NCBI RefSeq assembly: GCF_002087075.1
Contig: NZ_MWSM01000038.1
Coordinates: 15,139-79,138 of the forward strand
Direction: 5' to 3'
Length of the DNA stretch: 64,000 bases
DNA from: Streptococcus pseudopneumoniae ATCC BAA-960 = CCUG 49455
GTDB taxonomy: Bacteria; Bacillota; Bacilli; Lactobacillales; Streptococcaceae
Under the pieces are notes generated by a model. It had not been told where the DNA came from, made no database searches, and saw only the letters and a list, made by a program, of their open reading frames with translations. The number at the start of each line of letters is the position of its first letter. The stretch's first letter is position 1. Below are positions 9,216 to 15,899 of this stretch, piece after piece. The position numbers and the translations under genes are program-made.

Positions 9216-10562
9216 ATGATTATTTTAGAATTCTTAGTTTCTGTGCTATATATACTGTTGGTAGTCGTTTCAACCATGGTTCCTACTATTTATTTGGGTG
9301 CTCAAATTTCCCCAGAATTTTATAAAAAACGTTATTGGGTCCTTGTATTTTTAATTAGTTTATCTGCTCGCCAAACATTTGGAGAATTATTTCATATAGG
9401 AATCATTCTCTTCTTTTACTGTATTTTTTTACTAGTATTGCACAAGGGAAAAGGGGAAGCTTTTTTTCTTTCTCTGTATCTTTTTCTCTTCTTTCAAAGT
9501 ATTCGTTATTTATTTTTGACAATTTGGATTCGTGTATTATCTGGTGAGCCTTGTTGTTTTGTAGATTCGTTTTCCACTTTATATAGATCTGTATTTGATT
9601 TATTATCAATATTTCTATGTTCTACAATTATGAAACGTTGTTCTTTGGATTTGGATTTATTCTTTTCAGATGCTTTCAAAACCCACTATTATAAGAGTTT
9701 TTTCATTATCCTACCTCTGACTGGATTTAGGATATTCTCTTCGTTTATGACCAATAGAAATAGTTCGTTCTACGTTCGTTTTGATACGACCATTTCTCTC
9801 CTGATTTTCATTCTCTTTTTCTCTTGGCTCTTTTACATCAAGCATTTGGAGCAGGTTTATCGTGATGAGCAGACCATTCAGAGACAGGAAGATGAAAATC
9901 GTTCCTTGCAAGGAATGGTGGATAAGTTGGGACATCTCTATGATGAGGTTCGAGGTTTCCGTCATGATTTTGCGGGAATTGTCGCCAGCATGGAGCCTGC
10001 CATAGCAAATCAAGACATGGCTGAGGTATCTACCATTTATCAAGATGTCTTTCTAAAGACTAATGAAAAGCTGAGGAAGGCGGATTACACGGCCTTTAAT
10101 CTTCACAATATCCATGATATAGCTATTCGCAATACCTTGGCAAAAGCCATGATTGTGGCAGATAAGCAGGGAATTCATTTTAGTTTGGAGACGGTGGGGG
10201 TTGTCGAAGAGCTGGCATTGCCTATGTTGGAGGCTATCCGTATCCTCTCTATCCTCACGACAAATGCTTTAGAAGCAGCCAGTGAGGCTGAAAATCCGCA
10301 GATTCGGGTTGCTTTATTGGCAGGTGATAGGAGTGTCCGTTTTATCATTGAAAACACTCGTAAGAAAGAAGAACTGAATCCCAGTATTCTCAGTCAAAAG
10401 GGTTACTCTACCAAGGATAACCACAGTGGACTGGGCTTGGCAACCTTGGAGGACATGGTTTTTCATTATGATTTAAACTTAGATACCCAGCTAGGAGAGA
10501 CGACTTTTAGACAAGATTTAGAATTGCCATTTAAGGATGAGAAACGAGGGGGAGAGGAATGA
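9216..10562 (+). CDS. Peptide-sensing histidine kinase, ComD/BlpH/AgrC class (HPK10)
   Basis: 448 residues. The first about 215 are six or seven hydrophobic segments, the usual peptide-sensing domain of this class. A coiled linker follows, then the phosphoacceptor H250 in GFRHDFAGIVASM, an N-box region (ILTTNALEAASEA) and a C-terminal ATPase with SGLGLATLEDMV. The next gene overlaps by four bases and encodes its LytTR response regulator. The upstream peptide gene probably encodes its ligand. The ribosome site is weak, suggesting coupling to the peptide gene. Homology to ComD is by class only. Confidence 0.88.
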   Translation: MIILEFLVSVLYILLVVVSTMVPTIYLGAQISPEFYKKRYWVLVFLISLSARQTFGELFHIGIILFFYCIFLLVLHKGKGEAFFLSLYLFLFFQSIRYLFLTIWIRVLSGEPCCFVDSFSTLYRSVFDLLSIFLCSTIMKRCSLDLDLFFSDAFKTHYYKSFFIILPLTGFRIFSSFMTNRNSSFYVRFDTTISLLIFILFFSWLFYIKHLEQVYRDEQTIQRQEDENRSLQGMVDKLGHLYDEVRGFRHDFAGIVASMEPAIANQDMAEVSTIYQDVFLKTNEKLRKADYTAFNLHNIHDIAIRNTLAKAMIVADKQGIHFSLETVGVVEELALPMLEAIRILSILTTNALEAASEAENPQIRVALLAGDRSVRFIIENTRKKEELNPSILSQKGYSTKDNHSGLGLATLEDMVFHYDLNLDTQLGETTFRQDLELPFKDEKRGGEE

Positions 10563-11290
10563 GAATTTTAGTTTTGGAAGACGATAGAGTCCAGCAAGGA
10601 CGGATAGAGCAGACTTTACTAGATATCGGTCGCTCTCGCAATTTAAGATTGGAAATTGATATTGCAAAAAACTATGGGGATGTTGAAAAGTATTCTCAGT
10701 ATTTTGACCATTACCAGCTCTATTTATTAGATTTAGAGATTGATGGAGAGCGTGAACGGGGCTTTCAGGTTGCTCAACAGGTTCGGGAGCGGGATCCTTT
10801 TACAAGCATTGTCTTTGTGTCCACGCACTCGGAGGCCTTACCTCTAGCTTTTCGCTACCACTTGTCTGCCTTGGATTTTATTTCCAAGGATCAGCCAGAG
10901 GCGGACTACTGTCATCAGCTGGAGCGCTGTCTGGACTATGTACTGGCAGTAGATAAGAGGGAAAATATGCGTCTCTTTACCTATAGTTTTGAGGGAAGAC
11001 GGGGCTTCACTCTGCCCTACCATGAAATTTTAGCCTTTGAAACTTCAGTGGAATCCCATCGTATCAAGGTCTATTATGCCAATCATTCTATCAAGACCAT
11101 TTATGGCAGTCTCAAGGATATCGCTGCCAAGGCTGAAAAAGATTACTTTGTCTATGCCAATCGCAATACGTTAGTCAGTTTACAGGCTATTGAAGAGATG
11201 ACTGCCACAGAAGTGACCTTGTTAGAAGGCTTGCATTTCCCCGTATCACGAACAGCCAGAAGAACCCTTAAAAAATATCTTAATGTCTAA
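10559..11290 (+). CDS. LytTR-family response regulator, ComE/BlpR class
   Basis: 243 residues. The receiver domain starts MRILVLEDD, has the phospho-acceptor D58 in YLLDLEID, and the switch region VFVSTHSE through DFISKD. From about residue 140 a LytTR DNA-binding domain follows (FEGRRGFTLPYHEILAFETSVESHRIKVYY and FPVSRTARRTLKKYL). Such regulators bind paired direct repeats about 21 bases apart and switch on bacteriocin or competence genes. The probable targets are the peptide units downstream, although I did not find a convincing paired repeat in front of them. Confidence 0.9.
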   Translation: MRILVLEDDRVQQGRIEQTLLDIGRSRNLRLEIDIAKNYGDVEKYSQYFDHYQLYLLDLEIDGERERGFQVAQQVRERDPFTSIVFVSTHSEALPLAFRYHLSALDFISKDQPEADYCHQLERCLDYVLAVDKRENMRLFTYSFEGRRGFTLPYHEILAFETSVESHRIKVYYANHSIKTIYGSLKDIAAKAEKDYFVYANRNTLVSLQAIEEMTATEVTLLEGLHFPVSRTARRTLKKYLNV

Positions 11291-11317
11291 TATCTGTTAG
11301 ATTTGAATGAGTTTATC

Positions 11318-11358
11318 AATAAGAATATCGGAAAATTTTCTGATATTCTTATTTTTTG
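11318..11358 (+). terminator. Terminator after the response regulator, start of repeat unit 1
   Basis: AATAAGAATATCGGAAAA pairs with TTTTCTGATATTCTTATT and is followed by Ts. A near-identical copy opens unit 2 at 18398. Confidence 0.85.
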
Positions 11359-11408
11359 ACTTCTTTTTCGAATAGATAAGTAAGAGGAAAAGAAAAGGAG
11401 TTTGCTTC

Positions 11409-11459
11409 ATGTATCTACCGATTTTCTATTCATGGTATATTAAATTATTTTTCAAATAA
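11409..11459 (+). CDS. 16-residue micro-peptide, copy 1a
   Basis: Encodes MYLPIFYSWYIKLFFK behind an AAAAGGAG ribosome site with 8-base spacing. It is aromatic, hydrophobic and net positive, with no leader. It is one of five copies in the window. Differences between copies are synonymous or swap Tyr for Phe at residue 10, which argues that the peptide is translated and under selection. Function unknown: a leaderless bacteriocin, an intercellular or intracellular signal, or a regulatory leader peptide are all possible. Confidence 0.6.
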   Translation: MYLPIFYSWYIKLFFK

Positions 11460-11534
11460 AATTTAATTTAGTTGTACATTTTCGAAATTTTTTTCGAATA
11501 GATAAGTAAGAGGAAAAAGAAAGGAGTTTGCTTT

Positions 11535-11585
11535 ATGTATCTACCAATTTTCTATTCATGGTTCATTAAATTATTTTTTAAATAA
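11535..11585 (+). CDS. 16-residue micro-peptide, copy 1b
   Basis: Encodes MYLPIFYSWFIKLFFK. Compared with copy 1a it has a synonymous change in the Pro codon, Y10F, and a synonymous change in a Phe codon. The upstream element and ribosome site are the same as for 1a, 126 bases earlier. Confidence 0.6.
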   Translation: MYLPIFYSWFIKLFFK

Positions 11586-11659
11586 AATTTAATTTAGTTG
11601 TACATTTTTGAAATTTTTTTCGAATAGATAAGTGAGAAGAAAAAGAAAGGAATAAAATA

Positions 11660-11788
11660 ATGAAAGAACATTATTACGGATTTGTTGAGCTAACTTCGGA
11701 AGAATTGACCGATATTCAAGGTGGAGAAAATTGGACGAAGACCCTTGTAGATTGGTACATTGGATTTCGTAGAGGTTTTGGTTTTTAG
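11660..11788 (+). CDS. Double-glycine peptide A1
   Basis: 42 residues with leader MKEHYYGFVELTSEELTDIQGG and a predicted 20-residue mature peptide ENWTKTLVDWYIGFRRGFGF, which is aromatic and cationic at its end. It begins 75 bases after micro-ORF 1b and is followed 11 bases later by peptide B1. The pair could be a two-component bacteriocin or a signal pair. A near-identical paralogue is at 18866. Confidence 0.75.
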   Translation: MKEHYYGFVELTSEELTDIQGGENWTKTLVDWYIGFRRGFGF

Positions 11789-11799
11789 GAGGATAAGAG

Positions 11800-11940
11800 A
11801 TGAATGAAATGAATGATAAGTATACTATTGAAGTATTAAAGGAAAGCGACTTAGCCTTGCTGGTGGGTGGTAGTGAGGCAAGTTACCAACATGGTTTAAT
11901 GGTGGGGTTCATTTTACGTCGTGCGTTATTTGGATTCTAA
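11800..11940 (+). CDS. Double-glycine peptide B1
   Basis: 46 residues with leader ending LKESDLALLVGG. The predicted mature part is 22 residues, starts SEASYQHGLMVGF and ends RRALFGF. The ribosome site GGAGG overlaps the end of peptide A1 (TAGGAGG), so the two are probably co-translated. Its unit 2 paralogue keeps the leader but has a different mature C-terminus. Confidence 0.75.
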   Translation: MNEMNDKYTIEVLKESDLALLVGGSEASYQHGLMVGFILRRALFGF

Positions 11941-11988
11941 GATAATATTTAGAGAGTGAAGCTTACCTACAACAATGAACAGAATATA

Positions 11989-12021
11989 TGAAAAAGGAAA
12001 TACAAATAACTACCTTTTTCA
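11989..12021 (+). terminator. Hairpin after the A1/B1 peptide pair
   Basis: TGAAAAAGG and CCTTTTTCA are perfect nine-base arms around a 15-base loop. The T-rich second arm could end transcription or limit read-through to the next peptide genes. Confidence 0.55.
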
Positions 12022-12050
12022 ATTGTTAAGAATCAAAAAAGGAGAATAAG

Positions 12051-12233
12051 ATGGAACAAATTAAAAATATGGAAAATAATTTTCATGTAATGAGTCATGA
12101 GGAATTGGCCGATGTAGAAGGAGGCTTGCTATTTGGTCTGGTAGTAGTTGGAGGAGTCGCAATTGCAGGAACATTTTTATTGGGTGCGGTAGATGGTGCT
12201 TCAGGAGCACATGCTAAGCGTCGTGGACGTTAA
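12051..12233 (+). CDS. Double-glycine bacteriocin-like peptide with GxxxG motif
   Basis: 60 residues. The leader MSHEELADVEGG ends at residue 26 or so. The mature part is a Gly/Ala/Val-rich hydrophobic helix (LLFGLVVVGGVAIAGTFLLGAVDGASG) with a basic tail (HAKRRGR). Small-residue spacing of this type is typical of class IIb bacteriocin subunits, which pair in membranes through GxxxG contacts. The ribosome site is AAAGGAG. The following small hydrophobic gene is a possible partner or immunity protein. Confidence 0.75.
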   Translation: MEQIKNMENNFHVMSHEELADVEGGLLFGLVVVGGVAIAGTFLLGAVDGASGAHAKRRGR

Positions 12234-12252
12234 CAGGGAAGGAAGAGCGCTG

Positions 12253-12444
12253 ATGGAACGCATAATAGAAAGTTGGATTACTAGGGTAGAGAATTTTTAC
12301 AGTTTGCAGTCAATTCCTGTGAAAGTATTCATTTTCATAGTTGGAGTAGTTGGGATTTATGCTTTAGGGACATTACTTTTAGGACCGGTTTATTGGGCGG
12401 GGCAGAAGTTTGGCGAAACAATTTACAATTATTTGTTTCAATAA
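12253..12444 (+). CDS. Small membrane protein, possible bacteriocin immunity
   Basis: 63 residues from the ATG at 12253, which has GGAAGG upstream; a longer frame starting inside the previous gene has no ribosome site. It has an amphipathic N-terminus, one clear transmembrane segment (VKVFIFIVGVVGIYALGTLLLG) and no double-glycine leader. Its position right after a bacteriocin-like peptide suggests immunity, but it matches no family I recognise. Confidence 0.6.
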   Translation: MERIIESWITRVENFYSLQSIPVKVFIFIVGVVGIYALGTLLLGPVYWAGQKFGETIYNYLFQ

Positions 12445-12473
12445 AAAATTATAGATAAAGAGGAACAGACATA

Positions 12474-12674
12474 ATGAATATGATAAAAATTGAAGAAAAA
12501 TTTACAAGTCTTACAGAAAAAGATTTGGCAACAGTAGAGGGTGGTCGAGTGTCATGGAGAGGTAATATTAACATCGATGTCCACAAAGTGATTGATAGTA
12601 CGGGAAGATTTTTCGGTGGTATCTATAATGCTGGTAGATCATTTGGGCGAAATGTTTACAATGCATTTTATTAA
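12474..12674 (+). CDS. Double-glycine bacteriocin-like peptide
   Basis: 66 residues. The leader FTSLTEKDLATVEGG ends at residue 28-29. The mature part starts RVSWRGNINIDV and ends in a Gly/aromatic stretch (FFGGIYNAGRSFGRNVYNAFY). The tail resembles the C-termini of other peptides here (GFRRGFGF, GYKFGSDLARRGR), so it belongs to the same secreted peptide set. A second ATG at 12480 is an alternative start. Confidence 0.7.
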   Translation: MNMIKIEEKFTSLTEKDLATVEGGRVSWRGNINIDVHKVIDSTGRFFGGIYNAGRSFGRNVYNAFY

Positions 12675-12752
12675 TATAGTTTATTAAAATGAATATCATA
12701 TATTATATTTTTGAATTCGTTTTCGAATAGATAAATAAGAGGAATACAGGGA

Positions 12753-12794
12753 ATGATTATTTCAGTAATTCAAGATTTGGATGAAACAATTTAA
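12753..12794 (+). CDS. 13-residue micro-ORF behind the shared leader element
   Basis: Encodes MIISVIQDLDETI. It is preceded by TTTCGAATAGATAAATAAGAGGAA, almost the same element that precedes the MYLPIFYSW micro-ORFs, but its ribosome site (ACAGGGA) is weaker and its sequence is unrelated. It could be a decayed or replaced micro-ORF. Low confidence that it is expressed. Confidence 0.25.
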   Translation: MIISVIQDLDETI

Positions 12795-12866
12795 TAAACA
12801 CTGCTATACCAAACTTGTCAAGTTTGCAACAAGACAAGCATTAAAATAAAAAAGGAGGCATTCGTT

Positions 12867-13097
12867 ATGAATACAAAAACGATGTCACAATTTGAAATTA
12901 TGGATACTGAGATACTTGCTTGCCTTGAAGGTGGCGGATGCAATTGGGGAGATTTTGCCAAAGCAGGTGTTGGAGGAGGAGCAGCACGAGGTCTTCAGCT
13001 AGGAATTAAAACAGGAACATGGCAAGGTGCAGCAACTGGTGCTGCGGGAGGAGCTATATTTGGAGGTGTGGCCTATGCAGCGACATGTTGGTGGTAA
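12867..13097 (+). CDS. blpU: BlpU-type class IIb bacteriocin
   Basis: 76 residues. The leader MNTKTMSQFEIMDTEILACLEGG is followed by GCNWGDFAKAGVGGGAARG and a Gly/Ala-rich helix ending AATCWW, with two cysteines able to form a disulfide. This matches pneumococcal BlpU, which in several genomes lies just upstream of comA, outside the main blp locus. It is exported by C39 transporters (BlpAB or ComAB). The ribosome site AAAGGAGG is strong. A 41-residue membrane protein follows after two bases. Confidence 0.85.
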   Translation: MNTKTMSQFEIMDTEILACLEGGGCNWGDFAKAGVGGGAARGLQLGIKTGTWQGAATGAAGGAIFGGVAYAATCWW

Positions 13098-13099
13098 TT

Positions 13100-13225
13100 A
13101 TGGATTTTAAAAGTTTTATTATTGGTTTAGTAGTTGGTATATTTGGTCCCTATATGGATGATCTAATTAGAAAAAAATTTTTAAAGTCTTCGGAGAAGAA
13201 AACAGAAAAATTTGTCAAAAAATAA
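13100..13225 (+). CDS. Small membrane protein after blpU, possible immunity
   Basis: 41 residues: one transmembrane segment (FIIGLVVGIFGPYM) and a very basic tail ending SEKKTEKFVKK. The start is two bases after the blpU stop, indicating coupling. Its 3' end shares DNA with the end of a different small membrane gene in unit 2 (about 19986), but there the shared bases are read in another frame. Confidence 0.6.
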   Translation: MDFKSFIIGLVVGIFGPYMDDLIRKKFLKSSEKKTEKFVKK

Positions 13226-13342
13226 TCAAAACGATAAATGATGAATCTGATTCAAAATTATCTTGCACATGTAAAGAGGACCATCTCTCCTCTTATCAGG
13301 TAAATAGGAATCTTGCAGTAGCGAATCAAAAAAGGAGTAACT

Positions 13343-13378
13343 ATGAATCGTAATTTAGAACGGTGTTATCTATTCTGA
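13343..13378 (+). CDS. 11-residue mini-ORF in the end block, copy 1
   Basis: Encodes MNRNLERCYLF behind a strong AAAGGAG. An identical ORF lies at 20625. Past its TGA the same frame continues with two more early stops and then (in copy 2) DHTRGGLEIAETLKIEVTLNRMS, so this may be the head of a decayed longer gene rather than a working peptide. Confidence 0.3.
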   Translation: MNRNLERCYLF

Positions 13379-13544
13379 CTATGAATAGATCATACCAGAG
13401 GTGGCTTATAAATAGCGGGGACATTAGAAATTGAAGTAACTTTAAATAGGATGTCGTAAATGTTGCTATCAATGATTTATTTGTCCCAAGCTTGCCTAGG
13501 GTGTCAGTAAAAAATCAATTTCCTTTCAAAATAGCATATTTTTA

Positions 13545-13577
13545 GTAGGTAGGACGTTTGTTCTGCCTATTTTTTGC
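13545..13577 (+). terminator. Terminator of unit 1 (copy 1 of three)
   Basis: TAGGTAGGAC and GTTCTGCCTA pair around GTTT and are followed by six Ts. The same hairpin recurs at 20825 and 25672. Confidence 0.85.
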
Positions 13578-13676
13578 TAAAAAGTGCAGTTGAAGTGTCT
13601 ATTTGCATCATTTGGAGTTTTACATGTATTTTTGATAAAAAATAGGTATAGAAATTAGGAAAGTTGAAGAAAAGGA

Positions 13677-13724
13677 ATGAAGGAGGTCTTAGTTTGTGAT
13701 TTTTTACATACTTTTAAGGCTTGA
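13677..13724 (+). pseudogene. Truncated copy of the small membrane protein gene of unit 2
   Basis: ATGAAGGAGGTCTTA matches the first codons of the 64-residue gene at 20959 (ATGAAGAAGGTTTTA), then diverges and stops after 15 codons. The break point marks where foreign sequence, including the resolvase, joined unit 1. Confidence 0.6.
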
Positions 13725-13777
13725 TGAACCAGTTTGAACTAATATATAATTGCTAGAAATTGAATACACTACTCCTT

Positions 13778-13799
13778 GAGGGCATTTTGCCCTTTTTTA
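13778..13799 (+). terminator. Terminator before the resolvase gene
   Basis: GAGGGCA and TGCCC arms with a three-base loop and six Ts; it insulates the resolvase from upstream transcription. Confidence 0.75.
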
Positions 13800-13831
13800 T
13801 ATTTTACAATAAGTGTAAAAGGAGAGTTTTT

Positions 13832-14419
13832 ATGCGTTACGGTTATGTTCGAGTATCTACAAGAGAACAAAATATTGATAGGCAATTTTCAGCATTGGTA
13901 GAAAACAAATTATCAAAAGAGAATATTTTTATTGATTACGTTTCAGGAAAAGATTTTGACAGAATGGAATATCAAAAATTATTAACTACCTTGAAAGAAA
14001 ATGATGAATTGGTTATTAAATCAATTGATAGGTTGGGAAGAAACTATGATGAAATTTTAGAACAATGGCAAGCAATTACTAAGAAAAAGAAAGTAAATAT
14101 AACTGTTTTAGATTTCCCCTTATTAAATACAAAGAATAGCAATGATAATATCACAGGAAAACTAATCTCCGATATCGTTTTACAAGTCCTATCTTATGTG
14201 GCACAGTTTGAAAGAGAACAAATCAAACAAAGACAAATGGAAGGAATACGGGAAGCACAGAAAAAAGGGAAGAAATTCGGCAGACCAAAATTGGTTGTTC
14301 CGAATAATCTCCCTGATGTGATAGCTCAATATAAGAAAAAAGAAATAACCTTACGAGAAGGTGCAGACATCTTAGGAGTATCAAAAAGCACCTTTCACAA
14401 TTGGATAAAAAATTCATAG
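13832..14419 (+). CDS. Small serine recombinase (resolvase/invertase family)
   Basis: 195 residues from the ATG at 13832, which has AAAGGAGAG upstream. The N-terminal catalytic domain starts MRYGYVRVSTREQN with nucleophile S9. IDRLGRNYDEIL and AQFEREQIKQRQMEGI are the expected catalytic arginine and long E-helix regions. The C-terminus is a helix-turn-helix (LREGADILGVSKSTFHNWIKNS) after the GRPKL hinge. Such enzymes resolve cointegrates, plasmid dimers or invert DNA. No transposase accompanies it. Three inverted repeats lie just after the gene and could be its site. Confidence 0.92.
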   Translation: MRYGYVRVSTREQNIDRQFSALVENKLSKENIFIDYVSGKDFDRMEYQKLLTTLKENDELVIKSIDRLGRNYDEILEQWQAITKKKKVNITVLDFPLLNTKNSNDNITGKLISDIVLQVLSYVAQFEREQIKQRQMEGIREAQKKGKKFGRPKLVVPNNLPDVIAQYKKKEITLREGADILGVSKSTFHNWIKNS

Positions 14420-14422
14420 TTC

Positions 14423-14580
14423 TTGTCAAAAAACCTAGGATTTTTTGGACAGAAAATACAGTCTATTTTAGAAGCGTTTTCGTTAGAAAAAAGGTTCTAA
14501 AATCCAGCATTTTGACCAATTATTATTACACTTCCATTTTATCAAGTTTGTCCAAAAAAGTCTAGATTTTAGGACAAACT
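14423..14580 (+). other. Candidate res site: three dyads downstream of the resolvase gene
   Basis: Dyad 1 (14423-14452) is nearly palindromic about CCTAGG, with TTGTCAAAAAA / TTTTTTGGACAG arms. Dyad 2 has ATTTTAGAA (14465) and TTCTAAAAT (14495). Dyad 3 has AGTTTGTCC (14545) and GGACAAACT (14572) around a CTAG centre. Dyads 1 and 3 share the half-site TTGTCCAAAAAA. Three dimer-binding subsites in about 160 bases is the organisation of resolvase res sites. Cleavage site and binding are not shown. Confidence 0.55.
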
Positions 14581-14617
14581 GATTATTTTACAATAAATAA
14601 AAATAGGGGGACACGAA

Positions 14618-15853
14618 ATGGACACCAAAGCTAAAAAGTTCACACTTGCAACGATTTCAGCTCTATCACTTCTTGGGGTAGGAATTGTTACATCACAATC
14701 AGTAGTTGCTAATGATAGGCTGGTTTCCACTCAAGCAATCAAAGGTCAATCCTACAATATCTTAAACTCTGAGGTCACTAGTACTTCTTCTGGTACTACT
14801 CTAGTTGGGATTGAAGGGACTTTCTTAACGCCAGATAAACAGGCTATCTTAGATCGTATCAATGCTATTCGAAAAGAGGCAGCAGATGAAGGTCTAGTTA
14901 CTAGCTATGTTCCGATCAAATGGTCAACTGAACTAGAAAAAACAGCCTTCGTTCGGGCAGCAGAAGCTTCTGTAACTAGGCATCATAAACGTTTATCTAA
15001 TAAAGATATTTGGAGTGCCTGGCCTTCAGGGAATTTTTCACTAGCCGAAAACTTAGCTTGGAACTATGATGGATTTATGACAGCTATTAATCAATGGTAT
15101 GACGAAAAAGCAGATTACGTCAAATCTCGTAGTGGGGCAAGTGTATCTGGTCAAACTGGACACTACGAATCCTTAATCAATTCAGAATTGACCTATATGG
15201 GTTTGGCAGCCTTTGAAAACCCTGTCACTCAAAATGGATGGATTACCGTTGCACAAAGTTTCGGAACATCATCTGGTGGCTCTGAAGAATTAGCTGGTGG
15301 TTATGGAAAGGCCATTCAATATACAGAAGCAAATTCTTCTCAGATTCAAACATTTGCGACTAAGGCGAATCTTTTTGACAAAGACTTGAAGGCAATCGGA
15401 ACTCATACCAGTAAGAAAACAAAACAAGGTAAGTCTAACGGGACTAATAAACCAGGTTTCTTTTTTCAAATGCAAGATATTGGTAGGGGTATGGGTTTTT
15501 GGCGACAATCTGGTTCTCGTTGGTGGTTTATGCAACTTGATGGGTCTTACCCTTACAATCAGTGGGCAAAATTAGATAATATCTGGTATCACTTCGATAG
15601 TTCAGGTTGGATGCAAACTGGCTGGATAAAAGACAACGGCACGTGGTACTATCTCGACGGTTCAGGTGCTATGAAGACTGGTTGGTTCAAGGATAACGGT
15701 AGTTGGTATTATCTTGATAGCTCAGGTGCTATGAAAACAGGCTGGATGAAGGTATCTGGGAAATGGTACTATGCCTATAGCTCTGGTGCCCTAGCAATCA
15801 ATACGACTACACCAGACGGCTATCGCGTCAATTACAATGGAGAATGGGTATAG
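14618..15853 (+). CDS. Choline-binding protein with CAP/SCP domain
   Basis: 411 residues. The signal peptide ends near VVA-ND (about residue 31). Residues about 65-215 form a CAP (SCP/TAPS, PF00188-like) domain: RINAIRKEAADEG, HHKRL, SLAENLAWN and GHYESLIN carry the usual His/Glu residues. A linker follows, then five C-terminal choline-binding repeats (WYHFDSSGWMQTGW, WYYLDGSGAMKTGW) and the end GYRVNYNGEWV. CAP-domain functions in bacteria are mostly unknown. The protein would sit on phosphocholine at the surface. It is not in the same operon as the bacteriocin genes. Confidence 0.87.
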   Translation: MDTKAKKFTLATISALSLLGVGIVTSQSVVANDRLVSTQAIKGQSYNILNSEVTSTSSGTTLVGIEGTFLTPDKQAILDRINAIRKEAADEGLVTSYVPIKWSTELEKTAFVRAAEASVTRHHKRLSNKDIWSAWPSGNFSLAENLAWNYDGFMTAINQWYDEKADYVKSRSGASVSGQTGHYESLINSELTYMGLAAFENPVTQNGWITVAQSFGTSSGGSEELAGGYGKAIQYTEANSSQIQTFATKANLFDKDLKAIGTHTSKKTKQGKSNGTNKPGFFFQMQDIGRGMGFWRQSGSRWWFMQLDGSYPYNQWAKLDNIWYHFDSSGWMQTGWIKDNGTWYYLDGSGAMKTGWFKDNGSWYYLDSSGAMKTGWMKVSGKWYYAYSSGALAINTTTPDGYRVNYNGEWV

Positions 15854-15899
15854 GATAAGATTATAAAAAATAGATAAAAAGAAAAGGAATACAAAAATT

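Larger units (their letters stand above)
11367..11660 (+). repeat. Tandem 126-bp repeat carrying micro-ORFs, unit 1
   Basis: The element TTCGAATAGATAAG recurs at 11367, 11493 and 11619, a period of exactly 126 bases. Each is followed by GAGGAAAA and AAAGGAG-type ribosome sites. The first two copies lead into a 16-codon micro-ORF; the third leads into a double-glycine peptide gene. The spacer between ORFs (AATTTAATTTAGTTGTACATTTT) is also conserved. Confidence 0.9.
13313..13706 (+). repeat. Conserved end block of bacteriocin unit 1
   Basis: About 390 bases nearly identical to 20596-20975: a mini-ORF with strong ribosome site, a degenerate in-frame stretch, the terminator TAGGTAGGAC...GTTCTGCCTA, and a tail (GTTTTACATGTATTTTT) that reaches the start of a small membrane protein gene. 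In this copy the gene is broken at about 13700, where sequence identity to unit 2 stops. It fills most of the gene-poor stretch 13226-13831. Confidence 0.85.

Noticed and set aside
11367..11660. CRISPR-like array (regular 126-base repeats)
   Set aside because: The repeat includes the whole interval with no unique spacers, and each unit contains an ORF and ribosome site.
13760..13831. 24-residue N-terminal extension of the resolvase
   Set aside because: It crosses a terminator hairpin and lacks a ribosome site; the family begins at MRYGYVRVS.
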